NCBI GenBank assembly: GCA_002786025.1 | Contig: NHNW01000029.1 | Coordinates: 131,384 to 195,383, forward strand | DNA length: 64,000 nucleotides | Direction: 5' to 3' | DNA from: Zasmidium citrigriseum | Taxonomy: Eukaryota > Ascomycota > Dothideomycetes > Mycosphaerellales > Mycosphaerellaceae | Part shown: positions 54,902-64,000 of the stretch, one piece after another | Numbering within the stretch: position 1 is the stretch's first letter | Layout: each line of letters begins with the position of its first letter | Made by a program: the position numbers and the translations under genes | Notes under the pieces: model-generated | The model's database searches: none | What the model was told of the DNA's origin: nothing | What the model saw: the letters and a program-made list of their open reading frames with translations, nothing else

Positions 54902-56702
54902 TCAGGACTTCTCTCCCTTGACGAATCCGACATAAACACCCCTGGCCGGTTGAAGCACCTACGTGGCGAATGGTCAGCAAATGATCTCTGCGAAGGGGCT
55001 GATCAGGACTCACAATATCCGTCTTGGTTCCAGGGAACCCATCCATCCTGCTCTCCACCCTCTCGAACGTCTGGAGAATCCTGGTCACGGTATACGCCAT
55101 CTCGGTCAAGGCGAACTGTCAACTTCTTAGCAAAACTGAATCACGTCAATGGTCGTACTGAACCATACCTGCTGTCCGATGCATATCCTGGGCCCGCCAT
55201 TGAACGGCACATACGTCCAGGATTTGGGTGTCCAAGTCTCCCAGCGTTCGGGTACAAACGCCAAGTGATCCGGGAAGCCGCTCGATTGCGGAGGATAGAT
55301 GTCAGCGCGACGCTGCATCACAAACGTGGAGTAACCGATTGGCGTATCTTTCGTAATGCCTATCGGTTCTGTTCCATCTGGACCGCCGCCGTGGGGCAAT
55401 GTCGTATCCTGAAGGGCAACCCGGACGTTGTATGGCACCACCGGGTACAAACGCAAGGTCTCGTTCAGGGTGTGTTGCAGGTAACGCATTGACTTGAGAT
55501 CATCGTAGGTGGGTACACGATGCAAACCGACACGATCGATAATCTCCTTCCGCAGCTTCTCGACCACCTCGGGGTGGTTGGAGAGCTCGTAAAACAACCA
55601 CGACAAGGTCACTGCAGTGGTATCCCTGCCGGCAAGGAGGACCGCAACCAGCTGATCCCGCAGCACCTGCCTGTCTCTCGTGTAGGTGGCAATGGCATGA
55701 AGGAAAGTATAGCCTTCGTCGGACTTGGTCTTCTTCTCGAGCTCCTCGGTCGGCAATCGGAGTGCCTCGTCGATGTACCGATCCACGAACTTATTCAGCT
55801 TCCCCAGGGCTTCGTGAAACGACTTCTTTGGGACCAGTGCCTGCAAAGGTCCAGCCCTGGCGATTACGGCTTGCACTCTCTGCACTTCTGCAAACGCAGT
55901 GGCGAATTCCGCCTCGCCATTCCGCAGACTGTCGACACTGCTAGCAAAGAGGAAGTCTGTCGCCGCGTCCAGTGTGAATCGGTAGATCAAGTCGTCCACC
56001 TTGACTGTCTCGCCATTCTGAGATCCCGCCAACATTGGCAGCAACACCTGAACATGATGCTCAAAGGTATGCAGATCGGAAACACGATCCTTGATAAACT
56101 GCGGTCTCAGCAATTGGCGCGAATTATGCCACTGCGATCCATCCGTCGTGAAGATGCCTGTTCACCAAACATCGTCAGCCCTCATGCGTCACCTTCTCAC
56201 TTCACCCAACTGGAATGATTCACTCACTCAACCCCAAAAAATCCTTCCACTCCTTCCGAAACTGCGGCCCCTTCCCATACTCCCCAAACTGCGTCGCCAA
56301 AATCGCCTTAACATTCTCCTCATCCGCCGTGAAAATAATCCTCTGCCCGACCGTCACCGCCTCAACCGTATACGGCAGTTTCGGATTCCCCACAGTGCGG
56401 AACAACTTCCACCAAAGTTCATGATTGCGGTGATGGGAGAAGTACCAGAGGGCTTGAAACAGGAAGCCGACGTTGAAGGGCGTGTAGGTGCGCACGACCG
56501 GGGCGTGTTTTCCCAGGGAGGAGATTTTGGACTCGGAGTGGATGTGGTGCGCGAGTTTGGGGAGGTACCAGAGGGTCGATAGGAGGAAGAGAGCGGAGGA
56601 GATGAGGTCGGTTGTGTAGTGGCGGGCTGTCCAGGAGAGGGTGATGAAGAGGGCGTAGACCAGCGTCAAGGGGAAGACGCGGTCGAGGAAGGTGCGGAGC
56701 AT
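54902..56702 (-). CDS. CYP52-type cytochrome P450 (alkane/fatty-acid hydroxylase-like)
   Basis: Four exons (56702-56228, 56157-55169, 55115-55014 and 54958-54902) join in frame to 540 residues. Two N-terminal hydrophobic segments (about 8-48) anchor it in the ER. YGKGPQFRKEWKDFLG and IFTTDGSQWHNSRQLLRPQF are typical of the CYP52 clade. Then come the I-helix AGRDTTA, the K-helix ETLRLYP, FVPERWETW and the heme loop FNGGPRICIGQQ, with the Cys ligand intact. The small last exon gives TDIVLQPARGVYVGFVKGEKS, a normal C-terminus. CYP52 enzymes omega-hydroxylate alkanes and fatty acids, or side chains in glycolipid and secondary metabolism; which applies is unknown. The first exon changes codon style near 56410 (C/A-ending, then G/T-ending). 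Confidence 0.9.
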
Positions 56703-57576
56703 TGTGTCTTCGCAATCAATGCTGATAGATTCGTTGTGGTGATGTTGTTTGGTCTGGGTGGGGTTCTCGCCACTCCCTCACATGCGCATCTGCACAACTC
56801 TCCAGCAAGGACTCAGCACGGAAGTCGATGAGCCTATATACAACCCAGAAGAAGTCAAAAGGACAAACAATCCCTCCGCTCCAATCCAGTAACTCTTGCG
56901 TCAAGACCTTCGACTCGCCCGCACCCAAGATATAATCGCCGTCATGTGGGCTGGAACCTCTCCACACCTCCACACTTCTGCAAAAGCCGCGGTTCGATTG
57001 GTCTCTCATCTTCGCTTCCATGCAAAGAAAGAGGCGCCTTGCAAACGACAGCGATTCTGCCAATCACAAGACAGGGTTTCCCTCGTTAAAGAGCTATACG
57101 AGCCGCACTTTGTGCAAGTTGTGTTCTTCGTCTGGGCTTGTCTCTTACATGGATTGCTCTTTCCTATTTGATCATGTATCTCGTTCTCGCGTTGTGTCAC
57201 ACCACGCTCGTGGGCTTTGCTTGGCTGGCATGTGAACATTCGCATGCCGCGGATGCCGTGGAAAGTAAGCGAAGTGAAGACTTTTGATGCTGGGAAGCTA
57301 TGAAGAGCTGTGACAGTGTCGTAACGAGAAGCGATGAGAAATGGAATGGGATCGAGGAGTGACATTCTTACCACGAGGGCTATCTCGCTCGATGACCTTT
57401 TGCTGTCTTGACTTGGGCGACCACTGCACAACCCAGTGAAAACTGCATCTGAGGGGGCAATGCGCGTCTCTCCTTTCTTACCGTATCGCTCAGTTCATGC
57501 TGTCGTTGTCTCATCCATCCAAACGCCTCGCTAATGGGTATCGTCAAGTAATCCACCCAAATCTCAAACCACACGC
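56703..57576. other. intergenic, CYP52-type gene promoter region
   Basis: About 870 bases between two minus-strand genes. No supported frame and no repeat. Confidence 0.4.
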
Positions 57577-58776
57577 TCAACCCAGCAGCTTCAGGCCAGG
57601 AGGAGCCTTGCTTGGCTGCTTCTTCTCAATGCCAGCCTGGGTGTTTGCATGCAGTGGGCCCTTGTCATCCTTCTTGTCCTTCTTCTTGTCGTTTCTGCCC
57701 TTGTTCTTATCCTTCTTCACGACCGGTGCGACGTTGGTGGTGCTGCGCTTGATCGTGACTGGGTGGCTGCCGATGTACTTGGAGTTCATCTCGCGGGCTG
57801 CTTTGAAGCCGAGCTCGCTGTCGTTGAATTCGACGAATCCAAAGCCTTTGGACTTAGTTGTGCGCTTGTCGCGGATAACCCGTGCCTTGCTGACGTCGTA
57901 GTTCGCAAAAGCCTTGGTGAGAAGGTCGTCGGTGACTTCACCAGCCAGGTTTCCGACCATGATGCGGAACTTGGTCGGGTCCCACTCCAAGAGTGACTTG
58001 TCCTCCCACGTCTGTCCGCCTCCCTTCCTCACCACAGTGACGTTCTTGTCGGCGGCTGCACCCTTACCCTTAGCGTCGCCGCCGTCGACACCGGCCGAAG
58101 CCGTTCCACGCTGGCCGAGGGGTGCTAGATTGGCATTGTCAAATTTTCCGCCCTTCTTGCCGCGCTCTTGCTGGTCAGCAGGCGCATATGCTGATTGCCA
58201 CTGGGCGATTTGTTGTTGCTCATCCGGGTCATAAGCCGCATTCACACCTGCATAAGCCGAAGCCGCTGGTGGCGGAGGTGCGAAGGGGTTGCGGATTTGG
58301 GGTGGAGATGCTTGATACTGCTGCTGCGGCTGAGCGTACTGCTGCGGGTTGTAGCCTGGTGGATAGCCATACCCAGCGCCATAGCCTTGGTTGGCATACG
58401 GATTGTTGTTGTAAGACATCTGCTGCTGGTGACCGCCCTGATAGGCGTTGTTCTGGGCGTACTGGGGTTGGTGGACGTAGTTCGCGTTCTGGTAGCCGTT
58501 GTAGGTGTTGTGGCTGTGAGTCACACTGCCGTTCGTGTAGGCGGTCGAGGTCGCGGCGGTCGGAGGTGGTTGGTGGTAGGAGGCCGCAATCTCTGCGCCG
58601 TAGTAGTTGGCATGTGCTCGCTTTTGCTGCTGCTCTCGCTCTGCCTCTTCTTGCATGATCTTGGCGGCTGCTCGAAAGACTGGGTGGCTGCTCTGCCAGT
58701 CGTCGCCATCGTCGTCGGGGTCGTAGCCGCTGCTAGAACGCCCGCCGCCGCTGCCGCTCTTACCTTTGCGAGGCAT
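57577..58776 (-). CDS. RRM RNA-binding protein, RBM42-like
   Basis: A single-exon protein of 399 residues. The first 200 residues are Gln/Tyr/Asn/Pro-rich and disordered (YGYPPGYNPQQYAQPQQQY and similar), with an N-terminal basic Gly/Ser run. One RRM lies at about 285-365: RIMVGNLAGEVTDDLL contains RNP2 and KGFGFVEF is RNP1. The preceding KSLLEWDPTKF and the following MNSKYIGSHPVTIKRS match RBM42-type proteins, which are linked to splicing and mRNP granules. The C-terminus is Lys/Asp-rich (KKDKNKGRNDKKKDKKDDK) and ends GIEKKQPSKAPPGLKLLG. Prion-like Q/N content suggests granule localisation; that is inference. Confidence 0.85.
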   Translation of the reverse strand: MPRKGKSGSGGGRSSSGYDPDDDGDDWQSSHPVFRAAAKIMQEEAEREQQQKRAHANYYGAEIAASYHQPPPTAATSTAYTNGSVTHSHNTYNGYQNANYVHQPQYAQNNAYQGGHQQQMSYNNNPYANQGYGAGYGYPPGYNPQQYAQPQQQYQASPPQIRNPFAPPPPAASAYAGVNAAYDPDEQQQIAQWQSAYAPADQQERGKKGGKFDNANLAPLGQRGTASAGVDGGDAKGKGAAADKNVTVVRKGGGQTWEDKSLLEWDPTKFRIMVGNLAGEVTDDLLTKAFANYDVSKARVIRDKRTTKSKGFGFVEFNDSELGFKAAREMNSKYIGSHPVTIKRSTTNVAPVVKKDKNKGRNDKKKDKKDDKGPLHANTQAGIEKKQPSKAPPGLKLLG

Positions 58777-59156
58777 CCTACTCTTTTCAGCGCAAAGAAA
58801 ACAAAGTACTTACCAAAAGACTGCTTTTGCCGCGAGGATCGGAGGGTGAGGTGTCGGTGGTGATGTGAAAGAGAGCGAAGTTCGAAGCCGGGTGCGAATT
58901 CGAGAAGGAAGCCACGATCATTCGTGCATGACTAGCGCAAACCTTATTTGCGACACTACATTGATCGAAATTAATTCACTGCTGAATCAACACCAATCTA
59001 TGACAGCTTGATAACACTGAAGGTGTTATATTATCGTCTCTATACTTGCTTCTATGTACACAGAGTGCCATGGACCTCTCCCGAACCTCGTGCCACAACA
59101 GCCAGGCTCAGTGAAAAGTACCATTGCCCACGACACTTATTGTTGCTCTCCTTTCT
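58777..59156. other. intergenic
   Basis: About 380 bases upstream of the RRM gene and at the 3' side of the secreted-protein gene, A/T-richer than its surroundings. Nothing is recognised. Confidence 0.4.
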
Positions 59157-59837
59157 TCATGACACCTTCGTAAAATACCAATCCGTGTAATTACCCCTAA
59201 GCAACCCCAAATGCTCATTCCAAACCCCAAGATCCAAACTCTTCAACCCCTTCACCACCGGCCTCCCCTCACAAACCCAATACCCCCACTCAAACCCAAC
59301 CAGCGGCACAACCATCCTCCCAAAATCCGGATTCGGCAAATACGTCAAAAAACTCCTCGCGCTCATATCCAAATCCCTAGGATCCCCAATCGGAAAAGGA
59401 TGATCAAAAAGCGTCGGCTCAGATCCATAAGACACGAAAGGATTACTCGTCCCCTGAAAAGTCGGCAGGATGTCGACTGTCCAGGGTAACTGGGTGGTGG
59501 TGTTGGATGAGTTTACTCGTACGATTTGGAGCCAGCCGTAGTAGGATGCGTAGCCGAGACTGTTGGGCGAGGAGACTTTGCCGTAGGCTGTTGGGAAGCC
59601 GAGTGTGTGGTTTGGGGTTGAGAGGTTGAAGTTTAGAAGGGGGACGCCGTAGCGAGATGGGTCTGTGTCGGGGAGGATTGAGAAGGTTGCTGTTCCGGGG
59701 GTGCGGCCGGGGGCGTGGAAGGGTTTGGCGATAGTTTGGAGTCCTAAGTAGGCGGTATGATTGTTAGGTGCCGCGGTGATGTGGTGGACGAGCGATATCA
59801 GTGTCGCGAGACAAGAGAGGATACGACTTGTTGCCAT
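59157..59837 (-). CDS. small secreted protein of unknown function
   Basis: A single exon of 226 residues. The signal peptide is MATSRILSCLATLISLVHHITAA. The mature part has many N-glycosylation sites (NHT, NLS, NSS, NNT, NYT), aromatic-rich patches (YASYYGWLQIV, GFEWGYWVCEG) and a single visible Cys, so it is probably not a disulfide-rich effector. I do not recognise a family. An in-frame ATG exists at 59894, but it lies only about 20 bases from a TATA box, so 59837 is the better start. Codon choice changes completely near 59460: the 5' half uses CCC, ACC, ATC and GCC, the 3' half GGG, GTT, TTG and AAG. Confidence 0.72.
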   Translation of the reverse strand: MATSRILSCLATLISLVHHITAAPNNHTAYLGLQTIAKPFHAPGRTPGTATFSILPDTDPSRYGVPLLNFNLSTPNHTLGFPTAYGKVSSPNSLGYASYYGWLQIVRVNSSNTTTQLPWTVDILPTFQGTSNPFVSYGSEPTLFDHPFPIGDPRDLDMSARSFLTYLPNPDFGRMVVPLVGFEWGYWVCEGRPVVKGLKSLDLGVWNEHLGLLRGNYTDWYFTKVS

Positions 59838-59912
59838 TGCGAATGAGAAGGTGGCCTTCGTGAGGAGATGATTCCACTTGCCACTTGCATTCATCGTTAC
59901 GAATGCTGCTGT

Positions 59913-59919
59913 CTTTATA
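59913..59919 (-). promoter_or_regulatory. TATA box of the secreted-protein gene
   Basis: TATAAAG on the minus strand, 76 bases upstream of the ATG at 59837. The closeness of the other in-frame ATG (59894) to this box argues against that ATG being in the mRNA. Confidence 0.45.
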
Positions 59920-60690
59920 TCTCTTCCAGTCGTGTATGCAGCATTTCCCAGCGTATAGGGCTACATGTCATCGCAAGGCGCAGCCCCAAGGAACAGTTAA
60001 AGATCGTCCATTCCAGAGTTTGCTCCTTCCAAGATATTGCCACGAAGGGCAGCAGTGTACGGCCACATTTGGGTGCAGTCGCGAGACTTCGACAGTAATT
60101 ATTTCGTCCAAGTTCTCAAACCAAGCCAATGAGGCATTGTTTCGCAGTCTCCAACGTCCATAAGCCAGTTCGATGTCTAAGGCTATGACGGACTTAATGA
60201 ACATCCTTCGATGCCGATGGCGGACGCCAACGCACTCAGCCTGCTTTCTTGCATACGTCAGTCGATTTCGCTGTGTCGAGTATTTGCTGAACAAGCAGAC
60301 TTGCTGCAAGAGAATTGAGATTGTCGGCGCATGAGTTCGGATCAGGCGAATCGCAAGAGATACCCAACAAGTTTTCGATCCCGGAAAAGGCGGCTTGCGG
60401 ACTTCTCACGACCCAAGGAAGGAATTAGGAGATTAGAGAAGTGCGAAGCCGGCCGCAAAGTCGAGAAGGGAAGGCCGATAATGAAATCGAAGGGAAGCCG
60501 CGATCTGTAGTGAATTAGCGTAAGGCTTTGTTGCATGTGATGGCGATGGAACTCCACCAGGAACTCCTTTTAGAGTTGGTCTCAGGATTCGCGACTTCAC
60601 CTCTTCGAGTAACGATACATACCAGTATCATACATCCCATGCCACTATACAATCTAATCTAACCCATCCCGCTAACCTCGCTCCCAAAAT
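59920..60690. other. intergenic, no gene seen
   Basis: About 770 bases between two minus-strand genes. Short frames only. Confidence 0.4.
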
Positions 60691-62802
60691 CTATACAACC
60701 AAATACAAACTCGTCAAAAGACTAGGCCCAATAAAAAGCCCAATCCAAAACATCGTGTTCCCCAGCACGACTCGCCCCTTCATCAACTTGCTGCGCGAGA
60801 AAGCCACCAGTGGCATCTGCAACAACTGCAACCAGAAGAGATATCCTCGAACCTTCTTGAACATCAGCGCCATGCACATCTCGTGGACAAGAGCGCTGAG
60901 CAAGAAAGTGACGAAGGTGGCTGCCGTCTTGCTGAGGTGGAAGGTCGAGATGGTGCTGTGGTAGACGTGTCGAAGGAGGAAGTTGTGAACGGGTCGATTC
61001 CAATCGCGGGCGTATTGATCCCAGGTTACCGAGTTCCACCAGTCGCCGTAGAAGCCTCGATCCGCGAATCGAGTGACCTCTGCTAGTACGTTGAGGATAC
61101 ATTCCCAGATGAGGTACCACGTCAAGAGTTGTTCGATGAGCATGGGGAAGAGCAGGTCCGAGACAATGAAGGGGAATTCTTCCCAGCGCTGGTCCAGCGT
61201 CATTCCCTGCTCTTTCATTCGCACCGTCTTCGCCACTTGTGGGTAGATGAATCCTTGAGAGACGACTTGCATTACGCAGAGCACGCCAAACGTAGCGGCG
61301 GTCTTTTCCAGGACGTACCACCAGTTGATCCTCTCTTGGCGTGGGTATTCGAGTTCGTAAACCAGAGTTGGCAAGCAGATGTAGTCGGCAAAGTTGGAAA
61401 GCGTAAGATTGTTCGGGTACGCTTTGAAGCCAGTGCTTGCTTTGCCTTGCAGCTCTTTCGAGAGCTCGTCAATCTCGTTTCGAATCACACCGGCGAAAGT
61501 GGTCATTTGATCGACGTCAATCGAACGTCCGGACTCAATGGCAGCTGCCACGTCGGCAACGCGCGAGTTCTCCTTGTTAAAGTTGGTTGAAGTACGAGCC
61601 GCCATGGAGGGTCGACGTTTTGGCTGAGTGGTGTCATTCACATCGATGCCAGAAGTCACAGCTTCTGAGAACGATGCCCGAGGACTCGATGGGCTGTTAG
61701 GCGCTGAGTGAATGGGATCGATGGCTTCCAGCTGCTTGAGTTTTCGTTCCAAGAGTGCTCGCCGGCGATAAACTCCAGAAAGATAGCCATTGTAAAAGGC
61801 GTAGCTATGCTGCTTCATGAGGAAAACCAGTCCGTGCAGCACTGCGAAGATTGTGTGGGTCCATGGCCACTCTCTGAAGTATGTCCACCCGATGACTGCT
61901 CCAAGGTAGGCAGTCTGCCAGAGATTCTGAATGATCCATCCAGACTTTGCCCAGTTGATGTATCCGTGCCTGACCAGTTTCTGGAACAGCACGCCCTCAA
62001 ACGTAGCCGCACACATGACACCATCCGTAAGGCCAAGCACAACAACATCGCGACTGAACATCATTCTTGCGACTTGGTTGCGGCCAAGAATGCTGCCATA
62101 GTCACGCCAGTTGCGCATGGCTACCTGAAAGAAGATCAGGAGCATGCATATCCAGAAGAGGGTGAAGAAGCCGAAGAAGGGGCTCTCAGCACTTGCAGGA
62201 TTCTGACGATCAAAGGTCGTAAATTGGCGAGTAAAGACCAGGTCCCTAAACCGGATGCGAGGCTTCTTGCCTGAAGATTCAGCCTCCTCCTTCTCAATCC
62301 CCTTTCGCAGAATGTCTTTGATCTCAGGATCGTCCGCAGTCAAGACGTAGCGGCCCTTCTTGTCAGTCCTCTCAAGGCGGATTTGAATGCTATTCCTCTT
62401 TCTGTGAGAACTTGCTCCTGAACCTGGTTCGTGGCTCTCCTTCGCTCCACCCATCATCTCGCCATTGGGCCTGTAGGCGTCGTCCATGCTCTTTCTCGCG
62501 TTGACTATCAGGGTGTCGGGGTCGATCTCGAGATCATCGTAGTTTTCGATGGCCTCATCCGAGTCGTCTGATGCGGTAGCGGTAGTGGATGCCTCCGAGG
62601 ATCCGAAGCCAGCATTGTGCGAGCCTTGGCCAACAACAGCGGGCCTCGCTGACCGTGGACCTCCGTTGGCCTTCGCGGCTGAGGATGAGTGATCGGGGCG
62701 GAGCGCAGCAACTCCATCATGGCTGAGAGAGCCGGTCAACTGGACGGCATCGAGGGTGTCGTGAGAACGTATGGGCGGGCGAGTGGTCGTGTCGTCGGTC
62801 AT
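60691..62802 (-). CDS. ARE2: sterol/acyl-CoA O-acyltransferase (MBOAT family, ARE-type)
   Basis: ER enzyme making sterol esters, or triacylglycerol, from acyl-CoA. A single exon of 703 residues. The first 180 residues are polar and disordered (MTDDTTTRPPIRSHDTLDAV). Multiple membrane helices follow, beginning near FFGFFTLFWICMLLIFF. The MBOAT signature motif FYGDWWNSVTW and the catalytic-His segment LLSALVHEM are both present. A polar insert of about 130 residues sits between helices (EAIDPIHSAPNSPSSPRASF onward). Family length and topology fit. ARE1 versus ARE2 cannot be told from one sequence; the symbol is the family default. ATG 62802 is chosen because the open extension upstream begins without family features. 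Confidence 0.88.
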   Translation of the reverse strand: MTDDTTTRPPIRSHDTLDAVQLTGSLSHDGVAALRPDHSSSAAKANGGPRSARPAVVGQGSHNAGFGSSEASTTATASDDSDEAIENYDDLEIDPDTLIVNARKSMDDAYRPNGEMMGGAKESHEPGSGASSHRKRNSIQIRLERTDKKGRYVLTADDPEIKDILRKGIEKEEAESSGKKPRIRFRDLVFTRQFTTFDRQNPASAESPFFGFFTLFWICMLLIFFQVAMRNWRDYGSILGRNQVARMMFSRDVVVLGLTDGVMCAATFEGVLFQKLVRHGYINWAKSGWIIQNLWQTAYLGAVIGWTYFREWPWTHTIFAVLHGLVFLMKQHSYAFYNGYLSGVYRRRALLERKLKQLEAIDPIHSAPNSPSSPRASFSEAVTSGIDVNDTTQPKRRPSMAARTSTNFNKENSRVADVAAAIESGRSIDVDQMTTFAGVIRNEIDELSKELQGKASTGFKAYPNNLTLSNFADYICLPTLVYELEYPRQERINWWYVLEKTAATFGVLCVMQVVSQGFIYPQVAKTVRMKEQGMTLDQRWEEFPFIVSDLLFPMLIEQLLTWYLIWECILNVLAEVTRFADRGFYGDWWNSVTWDQYARDWNRPVHNFLLRHVYHSTISTFHLSKTAATFVTFLLSALVHEMCMALMFKKVRGYLFWLQLLQMPLVAFSRSKLMKGRVVLGNTMFWIGLFIGPSLLTSLYLVV

Positions 62803-63552
62803 GGCATGCGCGGGCTGCGACCAGGATGCTAGTGTCGAGCGACGTGGGTTCCTGCAGCTGGACCAGAGCTTCGTGACTTTGGGCAGAGGTAGTGCGCAAA
62901 TGGTGAGCACGATCTGCTGGCTTAATATGCAGCCGCGGAGACCAACGTCATATTGCGAGTCGGGGGCCAGCGTTGCTGCGCCGTTTGGAGGCGTTGGAGG
63001 ATGCGCTTGGCCAATGACGCACTCTTGGAAGACAGTGCAAGTGAATGAATTGGTCTTGCGAAGTACTACCCTCGGTGTTCCGGTCAAAGTGGAAGACGCC
63101 TCTAGCAATCCCCAACTTTCTCGAGAATAGCTAAGAGTACAACAAGCCCTTTAACAGCTTAGATCCGCGTGCTCTCGGGGAGAGAACTGATCTTCCAGTT
63201 TAAGCGGAAGAAGGAGGGTACTACATGTGATTGCCACGACTTTCGTTCTGAATGTCAGCAATCGTCCACGCACACAGAGACGTACTCGTCCGCGACAGTT
63301 CGTTGATCCACGAATCGCAGCTGCAGTCGCCGTGTCGTTCCCAGGCATGAAGCTCTTGAAACCTGAAGGCTGAAACAAGTCAGGGTCGGCGGCGCTAGCC
63401 ATCCGGCCCCACACTTCCTTCAAAAAAAGTTCCCAGGCCGGCTCTCCAACGCCAGAACGCTCGCTGCGCTGTGCTTCGTGCTCTTCTTCCTGCACCGCAC
63501 TCCCGTCCTGCTGCACGACTGTCACAGTTCTCCACTCTTCACGGCAGTCAAC
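62803..63552. promoter_or_regulatory. divergent promoter region, ARE-type / RMT2
   Basis: 750 bases between divergent starts. Frames on both strands overlap here, but none has a recognisable product. A long minus-strand frame (63807-63151) is antisense to RMT2 and is not called. Confidence 0.4.
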
Positions 63553-64000
63553 ATGGCAGCAGCGGCAGCAGCTATGGCCCACCAAGATCCTGCAATGGCT
63601 GTCGACACCGACACCACCAACGACGAAATCCTCCTCGCTGCCACCAACCACGATCTCGAGGCTCTCAAGCTGCTCTTTCGCAAGGGCGGCACCGCACGTA
63701 TCCAGGATCCGGAGACCGGCTTCTCGCCTCTGCACGCCGCCATTGCATCCTGCGAACCCGACACCGATCTCACAGACGATGTGAGTGGAGAGGGCGACGC
63801 TGTTCATAGCAGTGCTCTGTCCGAAGACTCGGCACTTGCAACTGTGAACATGCTGTTTGAAAATGGTGCGATTTGGAACGAGCTTGACAACAACGACGAG
63901 ATGCCAGGCTGCATTGCCTTGCGTTTGGGTCTGAAGAGGGTGTACGATGCCATTGTGTCGGCTGGTGTGAGGGCAGAGCTATTGTTTGGCAGACTGGATG
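63553..64000 (+). CDS. RMT2: Rmt2 arginine methyltransferase, N-terminal part (runs off window)
   Basis: The frame stays open from ATG 63553 to the window edge (149 codons). MAAAAAAMAHQDPAMAVDTD leads into ankyrin-like helices (ATNHDLEALKLLFRKGGTARI, GFSPLHAAIASC) and then VNMLFENGAIWNELDNNDE and GLKRVYDAIVSAGVRAELLF. This is the N-terminal ankyrin region of Rmt2, which methylates the delta-nitrogen of Arg in ribosomal protein L12 in yeast. The methyltransferase domain lies beyond the window. Identity rests on the FENGAIWNELD / SAGVRAELL pattern, which I recall from the family. Confidence 0.85.
   Translation, partial: MAAAAAAMAHQDPAMAVDTDTTNDEILLAATNHDLEALKLLFRKGGTARIQDPETGFSPLHAAIASCEPDTDLTDDVSGEGDAVHSSALSEDSALATVNMLFENGAIWNELDNNDEMPGCIALRLGLKRVYDAIVSAGVRAELLFGRLD

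Noticed and set aside
63151..63807. 218-codon minus-strand frame
   Set aside because: Overlaps the RMT2 coding start on the opposite strand; no family features.
1..64000. tRNA, rRNA or CRISPR features
   Set aside because: I looked for tRNA B-box-like GGTTCGA contexts and regular repeat-spacer arrays; the few GGTTCGA hits are inside coding exons without a clover-leaf.

Overview
The window looks like nuclear DNA of a filamentous ascomycete (Pezizomycotina). The evidence is: dense protein genes with many short GT-AG introns of about 45-80 bases; fungal-only families (GH72 glucanosyltransferase, Zn2Cys6 regulator, CYP52-type P450, fungal MIT-domain and SET proteins); and one segment carrying an extreme RIP signature. 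The proteins remind me of Dothideomycetes, perhaps Mycosphaerellales, but that is recall, not a search.

Layout. 1-3.6 kb, minus strand: AIM24 (3' end off the window), an alpha/beta hydrolase and a SET-domain protein. 4.5-10.1 kb is cell-surface: a GPI-anchored GH72/X8 glucanosyltransferase (+), a membrane aspartic-protease-like protein that has lost a catalytic Asp (-), and a Ser/Thr-rich protein (+). 10.6-12.8 kb: a ten-exon sugar-transporter-like MFS gene (-). 13.5-20.7 kb: a small Cys-rich conserved protein (-), the DEAD-box helicase DBP3 (-), a Zn2Cys6 regulator (+) and RFA1 (-). 21.1-23.0 kb: a cytochrome P450 (-).

23.9-27.1 kb is a 3.2-kb block with no CpA or TpG dinucleotide at all. 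It is the RIP-mutated remains of a piggyBac-like transposon. Beyond it lie a small secreted protein (28.6-29.3 kb), a 1290-residue MIT-domain protein (30.1-34.2 kb, -), a 2.7-kb gene-free stretch with imperfect direct repeats, and the large E3 ligase UBR1 (36.9-43.4 kb, -).

44-50 kb: QCR9 (-) and a PYM-like protein (+) share a divergent promoter, followed by a 208-residue unknown (-), a flotillin (+) and a PhzF-like protein whose intron appears to be GC-AG (-). 51-64 kb, mostly minus strand: a conserved unknown protein, a CYP52-type P450, an RBM42-like RRM protein, a secreted protein and the sterol/acyl-CoA acyltransferase ARE. The start of RMT2 (+) runs off the right edge.

There is no obvious gene cluster: most genes are housekeeping or single accessory genes. 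Two things stand out. One is the RIP block, with razor-sharp edges at TTAA and a reading frame damaged only by substitutions. The other is a recurring within-gene switch between blocks of C/A-ending codons and blocks of G/T-ending codons, seen in at least seven genes. Exon joins were worked out by eye from splice signals and reading frame. They are models, not transcript evidence.
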